Below are positions 1 through 4,673 of a stretch of DNA of 7,874 nt, piece after piece. The stretch covers positions 1 through 7,874 of the forward strand of contig CAKSPP010000057.1 in assembly GCA_934481505.1 (NCBI GenBank), written 5' to 3'. The notes below the pieces were generated by a model. It saw only the letters and a list, made by a program, of their open reading frames with translations, made no database searches and had not been told where the DNA came from. Positions within the stretch are counted from its first letter, which is position 1; every line of letters begins with the position of its first letter. Both the position numbers and the translations under genes were made by a program. This DNA comes from an uncultured Eubacteriales bacterium. Its GTDB lineage: Bacteria; Bacillota; Clostridia; Oscillospirales; UBA644.

Positions 1-279
1 GCGTTTGAGGGCTGTTCCGCCGATGCGGAAGCTTCCTTTGAGAAAATGGCGGAGCTTGTGACGGCGGCGAGAGAAAAAAATATAAAATACATTTTCAAAA
101 CCGACAATTCGACTTTCGGACTTGCCGAAAAGGTTGCGGAAACGGTTTCGGGCGAGATTTTAATTCTCCGCTCGATGCAGTCGGCGACCGAAGAGGAAAT
201 AAAAAACGGATTTTCTTATCTTTCGGCGAGCGAGGAAAACTACGAAAACTTAAAAAAAGCGTTCGGACTTATAAAATAG
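1..279 (+). CDS. Metal (Zn/Mn-type) ABC transporter substrate-binding protein, C-terminal part
   Basis: This is the last 92 codons of a gene that begins before the window; the frame is open from base 1 and ends at TAG 277-279. The visible protein starts AFEGCSADAEAS, which matches the conserved 'AF/Y-x-GCS-x-E-x-S' segment that opens the C-terminal lobe of ZnuA/TroA (cluster A-I) substrate-binding proteins. It continues with the IKYIFK strand, the AEKVAE helix and a final E-x-Y-x-NLKKA-x-G helix typical of the family end. In this family the extracytoplasmic lipoprotein binds Zn2+ or Mn2+ and hands it to a membrane permease and ATPase. The signal peptide and the metal-binding histidines of the N-terminal lobe lie outside the window, so the metal cannot be named. 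The transporter's permease and ATPase genes are not downstream here; they would have to be upstream or elsewhere. No terminator is visible before the next gene. Confidence 0.8.
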   Translation, partial: AFEGCSADAEASFEKMAELVTAAREKNIKYIFKTDNSTFGLAEKVAETVSGEILILRSMQSATEEEIKNGFSYLSASEENYENLKKAFGLIK

Positions 280-307
280 ATATTTACGGCAAAATGGGGA
301 GACGGGA

Positions 308-1540
308 ATGAAAAATACCTTCATAAGACCGTATAGGATTATTCCGTTTGATATAGGCGGAGACATTTCTTACGGCGAGATTGAAAGCATTGTCGGAAAA
401 TTCAATAAAACAGGTGATAATAAAGCGGAGATTCTCCCTCTTGACGGATTTCAGAAAAAGTTATCTTCGAGGATTCTTTGCGGATATAAAGTAACGGACA
501 ATATCTCTTTTTTCATATATTCTTTCGGTATCGGCGTTTTCTCTGTCCGTGATAATGATTTTGAAATTGACGGTATGGAGTCGGAATATGCCCCCGGCTA
601 TTGCCGCAGCAGGAAGACGGCACATAAAAATATTCTTGCCTTTGAAGCGGATTATTCGGAAAAACTCAGAACCGTTATGAATTTTATCCGAGGCGAATAT
701 GCAAATAATCATCGGGATATCCGGCGTTCCGCGTCGTCTGATTGGGAAAACGGCGGACTTTCTTATGTTATGACCGTTTCTTATATAAGCAGCGGACTTC
801 CCGACAATAATTATTCCGTTATGTCCGATATTCAAAAACATTCTCTGCAAATTCTTCTGACGCCGAGTCTTGCACATGAAGACGATTCGGAATTTATTCA
901 TCTGCCGATTGAAAAGGACGATTCCAATCCCTATGAGATGAATCTGAATTCGCTGAAAACCCCCTGTGATTTTCTTAACAGAATGGGTTCGAGCATTTAT
1001 ATAAGCTGGGCCGCAGTTGTCGTTATGCAGAAAGAAATTCTGCCTGCATATACGGATTTCATGAACAGCCTTGAAGTCGATTTGCAGGCAATGTGGTTTT
1101 ACACCTACTGCCTTTACGGAAATTCGAAAAGCATATTTGACAAGAAAGGTATTCTTGCCTCCGACCTTAAACGCATCGAAAACGAGTTTGAGATATTATA
1201 TAACGAATTTCTGAGCAACGACGATTCAAGCTGTCCGCAATATGTAAGCGACATCCGCTCCGAGCTCATAGAAACGAGCGGTATTAAAACCGAACACGAT
1301 AAATTCGTAAAATATATCGGATATTGCACGGAAGAAATCGAGGCTCTCGAAAGAGAACATCAGCGAAAATATTCCTGGCTCAATGAAATTTTGCTTTTTA
1401 TTATCGCTTTTGCCGATATAGTCACTACCCTGACCGTGAATTTCGTTGTGAATTTTACGCTTTTCTGGCAGGTCGCGTATGCCGTTTTTTCCGTCTTTGT
1501 CTTTGTGTTCGGAATTCTTTTTATTGTAAAGAAAGGATAA
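308..1540 (+). CDS. Unknown protein with large soluble N-terminal part and two C-terminal membrane helices
   Basis: I do not recognise this 410-residue protein as a named family. There is no signal peptide. Residues 1 to about 240 look soluble, with a strand-rich segment around 66-80 (ISFFIYSFGIGVFSV). Residues about 240-355 are largely helical and charged, ending in a coiled-coil-like stretch (EEIEALEREHQRKYSW). Two hydrophobic helices follow, at about 358-381 and 383-407, joined by a very short turn, and the chain ends in KKG. This layout (cytosolic domain, long helix, two tight C-terminal membrane helices) recalls CorA channels and RMD1/DUF155 proteins. However, the CorA GMN motif is absent and the DUF155 resemblance is only in general shape, so both are weak inferences. 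The start at 308 is supported by GGGGAG at 296-301, 6 bases upstream. Only 28 bases separate it from the upstream transporter gene and 4 bases from the downstream hydrolase, so it is probably co-transcribed with the latter. Confidence 0.75.
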   Translation: MKNTFIRPYRIIPFDIGGDISYGEIESIVGKFNKTGDNKAEILPLDGFQKKLSSRILCGYKVTDNISFFIYSFGIGVFSVRDNDFEIDGMESEYAPGYCRSRKTAHKNILAFEADYSEKLRTVMNFIRGEYANNHRDIRRSASSDWENGGLSYVMTVSYISSGLPDNNYSVMSDIQKHSLQILLTPSLAHEDDSEFIHLPIEKDDSNPYEMNLNSLKTPCDFLNRMGSSIYISWAAVVVMQKEILPAYTDFMNSLEVDLQAMWFYTYCLYGNSKSIFDKKGILASDLKRIENEFEILYNEFLSNDDSSCPQYVSDIRSELIETSGIKTEHDKFVKYIGYCTEEIEALEREHQRKYSWLNEILLFIIAFADIVTTLTVNFVVNFTLFWQVAYAVFSVFVFVFGILFIVKKG

Positions 1541-1544
1541 AAAT

Positions 1545-2045
1545 ATGGCTGACTGTTTGGTTATAATAGACGTTCAAAAGGGGTTTATGAACGACTCCGT
1601 TACCGCAAAAATCCCCGATAAAATAACAGAACTCCTGAATAAAAAACATTTTGACCGAATCGTGGCTACCCAATTTTACAATAAGATCGGCAGCCCGTAT
1701 GACAGAATGTTGGGCTGGCGGGAACTTATGGACGCCGAGTCTCAGGCTGTCGCACCGTCTGTTGCGGCGGTCAGCGACAAAATTATCCGAAAGCCCGTAT
1801 ATACCTGTTTCGTTCCGGAGTTTGAAGAATATATCAAAGAGAATAAAATAGATAAACTTTATTTTGTCGGAATCGATACCGACTGCTGCGTTCTGAAAAG
1901 CTGTATAGATTGCTTTGAACGGAATATTCCGTTTGAGGTGCTGATAAATTACTGTGCAAGCAACGGCGGCGAAAAAAGCAGGGAAGCGGCAATAACGGTT
2001 TTGGAAAGAAATATCGGAAAAAACAATATAAATTATGACATGTAA
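1545..2045 (+). CDS. Isochorismatase-like cysteine hydrolase
   Basis: This 166-residue protein has the expected size and fold markers of the isochorismatase-like hydrolase superfamily. The catalytic triad is visible: Asp9 in LVIIDVQKGF, Lys83 in RKPVYTCF, and the nucleophile Cys115 in GIDTDCCV, the usual 'G-x-x-T/D-x-CV' motif with its neighbouring cis-peptide region. Members cleave C-N or C-O bonds (nicotinamidase, isochorismatase, ureidoacrylate and carbamoyl amidases). The D-x-H metal motif of nicotinamidase/pyrazinamidase is absent: the matching segment reads ATQFYNKIGSPYDR. I therefore do not call it PncA, and the substrate is unknown. The protein is presumably cytoplasmic, as no signal peptide is seen. 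The start follows AAAGGA at 1532-1537, inside the end of the upstream membrane-protein gene, so translation of the two is probably coupled. A strong hairpin terminator begins 3 bases after the stop. Confidence 0.85.
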   Translation: MADCLVIIDVQKGFMNDSVTAKIPDKITELLNKKHFDRIVATQFYNKIGSPYDRMLGWRELMDAESQAVAPSVAAVSDKIIRKPVYTCFVPEFEEYIKENKIDKLYFVGIDTDCCVLKSCIDCFERNIPFEVLINYCASNGGEKSREAAITVLERNIGKNNINYDM

Positions 2046-2047
2046 TG

Positions 2048-2084
2048 AAAAACGGACTTGAAAGAATTTCAAGTCCGTTTTTTT
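2048..2084. terminator. Bidirectional rho-independent terminator between convergent genes
   Basis: A 16-bp perfect inverted repeat has left arm 2048-2063 and right arm 2067-2082, with a GAA loop at 2064-2066. The core is CGGACTTGAAA pairing with TTTCAAGTCCG. On the plus strand the stem runs into seven T (2078-2084), ending transcription of the hydrolase gene that stops at 2045. On the minus strand it ends in five T, serving the acetyltransferase pair whose last gene stops at 2083-2085. The 3' stem arm abuts the TAA of that convergent gene. Confidence 0.9.
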
Positions 2085-2712
2085 AGTTCAGTTCGAAATG
2101 GTCGGGGCGGATTTTCTTATCCTTGAAGAAAAATTCTCTGTCCCTTTCTCCGACTTCGCGGAGAATTCTGCATGGGTTTCCGACCGCGACGACATTTGAC
2201 GGAATATCCTTTGTTACGACACTGCCCGCACCGATAACCACATTGTCGCCTATCGTCACTCCCGGAACGATAACCGCTCCCGCACCTATCCAGCAGTTTT
2301 TGCCGATTTTGACGGTGGCGTTATATTGAAGACCTTTCTGCCGAAGTTCGGGGTTTACGGGGTGTCCCGCGGTCGCGACTGTAACGTTCGGTCCGAACAT
2401 CGTATAATCGCCGACATAAATATGGGTGTCGTCGACAAGGGTCAGATTGAAATTTGCGTAAACAAATTTCCCGAAGTGAACGTGTTTTCCCGCCCAGTTT
2501 GAATGAAACGGCGGTTCGATATAACAGCCCTCCCCGATTTCGGCAAAGAGATTTTTAAGAATTTCTTCGCGTTTTTTTCCTTCCGTCGGACGGGTCGCGT
2601 TGTAATCGTAAAGTTTGTCGAGCGTTTCGGTCTGTAATTCCGAAAGCGTCGGGTCGCTCGGATAATAAAGGTCTCCGTTGTGCATTCTTTCGATAATTTC
2701 CCTAAGTTCCAT
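2083..2712 (-). CDS. LacA/Maa-type O-acetyltransferase (left-handed beta-helix), copy 1
   Basis: This 209-residue protein belongs to the maltose/galactoside O-acetyltransferase family, which moves acetyl from acetyl-CoA to a sugar hydroxyl in the cytoplasm. The N-terminal helical region (about 1-60) carries the family-typical M-x-x-GDLYYPSDPTL and YDYNAT motifs. Hexapeptide repeats of the left-handed parallel beta-helix fill about 60-185, for example VKIGKNCWIGAGAVI and VTIGDNVVIGAGSVV. Expected active-site residues are in place: Asn87 (FVYANFNL), Asp95 (VDDTH) and catalytic His117 (ATAGHPV). The family end signature DIPSNVVAVGNPCRILR is present. The start at 2712 follows CGGAGG (2718-2723 on this strand) and lies one base after the TGA of the upstream paralogue, so the two genes form one operon with coupled translation. 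The acceptor sugar cannot be told from sequence; many members are detoxifying or of unknown substrate. Confidence 0.9.
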   Translation of the reverse strand: MELREIIERMHNGDLYYPSDPTLSELQTETLDKLYDYNATRPTEGKKREEILKNLFAEIGEGCYIEPPFHSNWAGKHVHFGKFVYANFNLTLVDDTHIYVGDYTMFGPNVTVATAGHPVNPELRQKGLQYNATVKIGKNCWIGAGAVIVPGVTIGDNVVIGAGSVVTKDIPSNVVAVGNPCRILREVGERDREFFFKDKKIRPDHFELN

Positions 2713-2713
2713 T

Positions 2714-3355
2714 TCAGTCCTCCGTTATTATGTTATCCGCAAGTATTTCGGGAAAATTTTTCATGCTGTCCTTTTCGGAAAGCGTTCTTATGACGCGGCA
2801 GGGAACTCCTGCGGCAAAACTTCCGTCCGGGATATCGCGGGTGACCACACTTCCTGCTCCGATAACGCAGCCGTCGCCTATTTTTACTCCCGGACAGACA
2901 GTGACCGATGCCCCGAACCAACAGTCGTTACCGATATGGACGGGCTTTGCGTAGCAAAGATGCTTTTTTTCGCCGTCCGCCGTCAGAATTTCACGCCGCT
3001 CGCTTGGAAGCATCGGGTGAACCGGCGTTACGATAGTTACATTAGGTCCGAAGTTGCAGTTGTCGCCTATCGTTACTTCGGCGTCGTCCTGAATTGTCAG
3101 GTTGAAATTTCCGAAAAAGTTTTTTCCGATTTTCGTGTGTTTTCCGTAGTGAAAGGCTATCGGTCCCTGAATAAAGCCTCCGTCTCCGAATTCACCGATA
3201 ATTTCGGAAAGAATTTCGGCTCGTTTTTCCGTTTCGTCTTCGTGAGTGTTATTATAATCGACATTGAGATTGTGAGTTTTGAGTTTTATCGCTTTAAGTT
3301 CGGGGTCTCCGGGGCAAAAGAGAATACCTGCCCTGATTTTTTTTTCTTCTTTCAT
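2714..3355 (-). CDS. LacA/Maa-type O-acetyltransferase (left-handed beta-helix), copy 2
   Basis: This 213-residue protein is a divergent paralogue of the gene just downstream and the first gene of the two-gene unit. It has the N-terminal 'RAGILFCPGDPEL' and VDYNNT motifs. Hexapeptide-repeat strands run from about 60 to 190 (TKIGKNFFGNFNLT, VHIGNDCWFGASVTV, VKIGDGCVIGAGSVV), followed by the closing DIPDGSFAAGVPCRVIR. Catalytic-site counterparts are Asn83 (GNFNL), Asp91 (QDDAE) and His113 (TPVHPM). Compared with copy 1 it has several extra residues after the histidine (around 118-132, SERREILTADGEKKH), a region next to the acceptor pocket, which suggests a different acceptor (inference). The start at 3355 is preceded by GGAGGG and a perfect promoter, and it aligns with family N-termini. 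Two copies side by side suggest duplication or a split in acceptor specificity. Confidence 0.9.
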   Translation of the reverse strand: MKEEKKIRAGILFCPGDPELKAIKLKTHNLNVDYNNTHEDETEKRAEILSEIIGEFGDGGFIQGPIAFHYGKHTKIGKNFFGNFNLTIQDDAEVTIGDNCNFGPNVTIVTPVHPMLPSERREILTADGEKKHLCYAKPVHIGNDCWFGASVTVCPGVKIGDGCVIGAGSVVTRDIPDGSFAAGVPCRVIRTLSEKDSMKNFPEILADNIITED

Positions 3356-3373
3356 TTTCTTCCCTCCGCTTGA

Positions 3374-3402
3374 ATTATATCCGTTTTTTGCGGCAATGTC
3401 AA
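3374..3402 (-). promoter_or_regulatory. Perfect consensus sigma-A promoter for the acetyltransferase pair
   Basis: Read on the minus strand, TTGACA (3402-3397) is followed by a 17-base spacer and TATAAT (3379-3374). Both boxes match the vegetative consensus exactly, and long A/T tracts lie just upstream, as in UP elements. The expected transcription start falls at about 3366-3368, right at the GGAGGG ribosome binding site. The leader before the ATG at 3355 would therefore be only about a dozen bases. Confidence 0.85.
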
Positions 3403-3412
3403 GAAAAAAAGC

Positions 3413-3437
3413 AAAAAAAATACGCCCCTGTCGGGCG
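3413..3437 (-). terminator. Rho-independent terminator of the small membrane-protein gene
   Basis: On the minus strand CGCCC (3437-3433), a five-base loop and GGGCG (3427-3423) form a GC-rich 5-bp stem. It is followed by TA and then eight T (3420-3413). It lies 16 bases past the TAA of the 50-codon gene and just upstream of the acetyltransferase promoter, separating the two transcripts. The stem is short, so strength is uncertain. Confidence 0.65.
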
Positions 3438-3453
3438 AAAATATCGGGATTTT

Positions 3454-3606
3454 TTAACGGACGAAAAGAGCGATAAAAAGAAGTCCCGCAATTGCAAGTC
3501 CTGCGGTTATCGCGGTAAGGATCTTCGAATGATTGTTTTCGTTCGGTTCTTCGTTTATTTCGGGGAAAATCCCGCAGCGGTCAAGCATTTCAACGTAATA
3601 TTCCAT
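3454..3606 (-). CDS. Small tail-anchored membrane protein, 50 aa, unknown function
   Basis: ATG 3606-3604 opens a 50-codon frame ending in TAA at 3456-3454. The start is preceded by a near-perfect ribosome binding site, AAGGAGGG at 3620-3613, with six bases of spacing. The protein begins MEYYVEMLDRCGIFPEI and has an acidic, asparagine-rich hydrophilic stretch to about residue 28 (NEEPNENNHSK). A single hydrophobic helix covers about 29-49 (small and aliphatic residues, AGLAIAGLLFIALFV), ending in one arginine. The expected topology is tail-anchored or a single-pass membrane peptide with most of the chain cytosolic. It has its own candidate -10 box and terminator, so it seems to be a monocistronic gene. 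I recognise no family. It lacks the cationic tail of many type I toxins, so I do not call it a toxin. Coding status rests on the ribosome binding site, the clean helix and the terminator, not on homology. Confidence 0.65.
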   Translation of the reverse strand: MEYYVEMLDRCGIFPEINEEPNENNHSKILTAITAGLAIAGLLFIALFVR

Positions 3607-3612
3607 ATATAT

Positions 3613-3620
3613 CCCTCCTT
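3613..3620 (-). promoter_or_regulatory. Strong ribosome binding site of the 50-aa membrane protein
   Basis: AAGGAGGG on the minus strand lies 6 bases before ATG 3606. This match to the anti-Shine-Dalgarno sequence is the main reason for accepting the short reading frame as a real gene. Confidence 0.75.
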
Positions 3621-3626
3621 TTTCCA

Positions 3627-3632
3627 ATTATA
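3627..3632 (-). promoter_or_regulatory. Candidate -10 box (TATAAT) for the 50-aa gene
   Basis: A perfect TATAAT lies on the minus strand about 20 bases upstream of the start codon. At 17 bases upstream the -35 position reads TTCCTT, a poor match, so if active this promoter may depend on an activator or an alternative contact. One arm of an 8-bp inverted repeat (3634-3641 with 3668-3675) sits just upstream of the -10 box. Confidence 0.4.
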
Positions 3633-3633
3633 T

Positions 3634-3675
3634 TTTACTCCGCCGCGGTAAGGAAAACTATCATGCGGGAGTAAA
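3634..3675. repeat. Inverted repeat upstream of the 50-aa gene
   Basis: TTTACTCC (3634-3641) and GGAGTAAA (3668-3675) are exact reverse complements 26 bases apart. Allowing one bulged G, the pairing extends through CGC/GCG inside, and A/T-rich bases flank it outside. It covers the region between the -10 and -35 positions of the minus-strand promoter candidate, so an operator role is possible. No function can be assigned from sequence alone. Confidence 0.5.
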
Positions 3676-3718
3676 TATATTGTAAAATGGAAGTAAATTC
3701 GTGAGGGCAGGGCTTTGT

Positions 3719-3850
3719 AAAAATAATATTTTCGGGCGGCAACGCAGTATACTGCGAAGAGAGAGGATAGGCGGTAAGTTTTTTTACTGCCTATCCTCTC
3801 TCTTTTCCTCTTTGCGGAAATTGCCGCCCGAAAGCGTAAATTTTATTTTT
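3719..3850. other. Large nested inverted-repeat (multi-arm) noncoding element
   Basis: An outer perfect 13-bp stem pairs 3730-3742 (TTTCGGGCGGCAA) with 3821-3833 (TTGCCGCCCGAAA). Inside lie, in order, a 14-bp perfect palindrome at 3743-3756 (CGCAGTATACTGCG), a 21-bp hairpin pairing 3757-3777 with 3784-3804 (one G-T pair, T-rich six-base loop), and a small hairpin TTTCC/GGAAA at about 3806-3820. An outer A/T extension pairs 3719-3726 with 3843-3850 across an internal loop. The arms could fold as a cloverleaf-like junction on either strand. The element begins a few bases after the rsmG stop on the minus strand, and T-rich sequence follows the outer stem there, so it could end rsmG transcription. 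It is far larger than a normal terminator; a miniature inverted-repeat element or a structured RNA are alternatives. No open reading frame of note lies inside. Confidence 0.75.
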
Positions 3851-3855
3851 TCAGC

Positions 3856-4557
3856 TTACTTCAGAGGTTTTTTTGCAGGAACGCCGTTTCTTCTCGGATA
3901 TTTTTCGGGGGTTGCGGCAATCTTCCTTATTATAACGAGGTTTCTTTCTTCGTCGCCGAAAACTGTTTCGACTTCGCCGCCGAGCGTTTGTATCGCGACT
4001 TCCGCGTCTTTAATTTCGTTTTCCGCTTCCTTTGATTTATATGCCGCAAAAACTCCGCCGATTTTCACGAACGGCAGGCAGAGTTCGGAAAGGGTCGCGA
4101 GATTTGCGACCGCACGCGAAACGGCGACGTCAAATGATTCTCTTTTTTCGGTTCTTGCATATTCCTCGGCTCTGACGGTCAGAATATCGGTGTTTTCAAG
4201 GTTAAGTCTTTCTTTTACCGACCTTGTGAACGCAAGTTTTTTGTCAAGGGAATCTATAAGCGTAAAGGAAACTTCGGGGAAAAAAACGGCGAGCGGAAGC
4301 CCCGGAAAGCCTGCACCCGTCCCGATGTCAATGCAGGTTTGCCCCGTTTCGAAAATATCGGTTCGGAGCGGCAGGAGACTGTCGGCAAAGTGCTTTTTTG
4401 CGGAAAGCTCGGGGTCGGTTACCGCCGTCAAGTTTACCTTTTTATTATATTCGCAGAGCATTTCGTAAACAACCGAAAGCTCTTCGGTCTGTTTTTCTGT
4501 AAAAGGGATATTTTCTTTTTGCAGTTCTTCTGAAAGCACTGCCTTAAAATCAGCCAT
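3856..4557 (-). CDS. rsmG: 16S rRNA (guanine527-N7)-methyltransferase RsmG
   Basis: This 233-residue protein matches RsmG (GidB), which uses S-adenosylmethionine to methylate N7 of G527 in the 530 loop of 16S rRNA, acting on the small ribosomal subunit. Visible signatures are NLTAV (42-46), KHFADSL (55-61), and the SAM-binding motif DIGTGAGFPGLPLA (77-90). LIDSLDKK (100-107) carries the acidic ribose-binding residue, followed by AEEYA (130-134) and SRAVA (147-151) with the conserved arginine. The C-terminus reads TPEKYPRRNGVPAKKPL, the usual Firmicutes ending, and the length is typical of Gram-positive RsmG. The start at 4557 has only a weak AAAAGAG ribosome binding site but fits the family N-terminus. 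In many Firmicutes rsmG follows mnmE/mnmG; here it stands alone, with its own promoter and divergent from a lipase operon. Loss of RsmG is known to give low-level streptomycin resistance in several bacteria. Confidence 0.95.
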   Translation of the reverse strand: MADFKAVLSEELQKENIPFTEKQTEELSVVYEMLCEYNKKVNLTAVTDPELSAKKHFADSLLPLRTDIFETGQTCIDIGTGAGFPGLPLAVFFPEVSFTLIDSLDKKLAFTRSVKERLNLENTDILTVRAEEYARTEKRESFDVAVSRAVANLATLSELCLPFVKIGGVFAAYKSKEAENEIKDAEVAIQTLGGEVETVFGDEERNLVIIRKIAATPEKYPRRNGVPAKKPLK

Positions 4558-4586
4558 AAACGCACTCTTTTCAACGGTTTTTACTA

Positions 4587-4615
4587 ATTATACAGTAAAT
4601 TTTGCGGCAAGTCAA
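4587..4615 (-). promoter_or_regulatory. Promoter of rsmG
   Basis: On the minus strand TTGACT (4615-4610), 17 bases and TATAAT (4592-4587) form a near-perfect vegetative promoter. Transcription should start at about 4580, giving a leader of roughly 23 bases before the rsmG start at 4557. Confidence 0.85.
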
Positions 4616-4619
4616 GATA

Positions 4620-4648
4620 TTGACAAAAGTGTGAAAAAATGGTACAAT
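4620..4648 (+). promoter_or_regulatory. Promoter of the hydrolase-glpK operon
   Basis: TTGACA (4620-4625), 17 bases and TACAAT (4643-4648) form a strong vegetative promoter ahead of the hydrolase start at 4674. Its -35 box is 4 bp from the -35 box of the divergent rsmG promoter. The expected leader is about 19 bases. I see no clear palindromic operator in it. Confidence 0.85.
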
Positions 4649-4673
4649 CAAGAAAAAAGCAAGGTGTGATTTT

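Noticed and set aside
308..1540. CorA-type magnesium channel call for the 410-aa protein
   Set aside because: The two-helix C-terminus is similar in layout, but the diagnostic GMN motif at the end of the first helix is absent.
1545..2045. Nicotinamidase (pncA) call for the cysteine hydrolase
   Set aside because: The D-x-H metal-binding motif and later histidines of nicotinamidases are missing, although the D-K-C triad is present.
1521..2072. Minus-strand 183-codon frame over the cysteine hydrolase
   Set aside because: It begins inside the terminator hairpin and is antisense to a gene with an intact catalytic triad.
2678..3373. Plus-strand 231-codon frame antisense to the acetyltransferase copy 2
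   Set aside because: The opposite strand has complete family motifs, a ribosome binding site and a promoter; this frame has none.
3454..3606. Type I toxin-antitoxin reading of the 50-aa membrane protein and nearby structured region
   Set aside because: The peptide lacks the cationic tail common in such toxins, and no antisense promoter overlapping it could be supported; kept only as an unknown small protein.
3370..3651. Plus-strand 93-codon frame across the intergenic region
   Set aside because: It starts at TTG without a ribosome binding site, runs antisense through the acetyltransferase promoter, a terminator and the better supported 50-aa gene, and has low-complexity lysine-rich content at its start.
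3719..3850. CRISPR array or riboswitch reading of the nested repeats
   Set aside because: There are no regularly spaced direct repeats, and neither flank places it as a leader of a downstream gene with a known riboswitch core.
3701..4468. Plus-strand 255-codon frame antisense to rsmG
   Set aside because: It is a shadow of the clear rsmG gene, with serine/phenylalanine-rich nonsense composition, and it runs through the nested inverted repeats.
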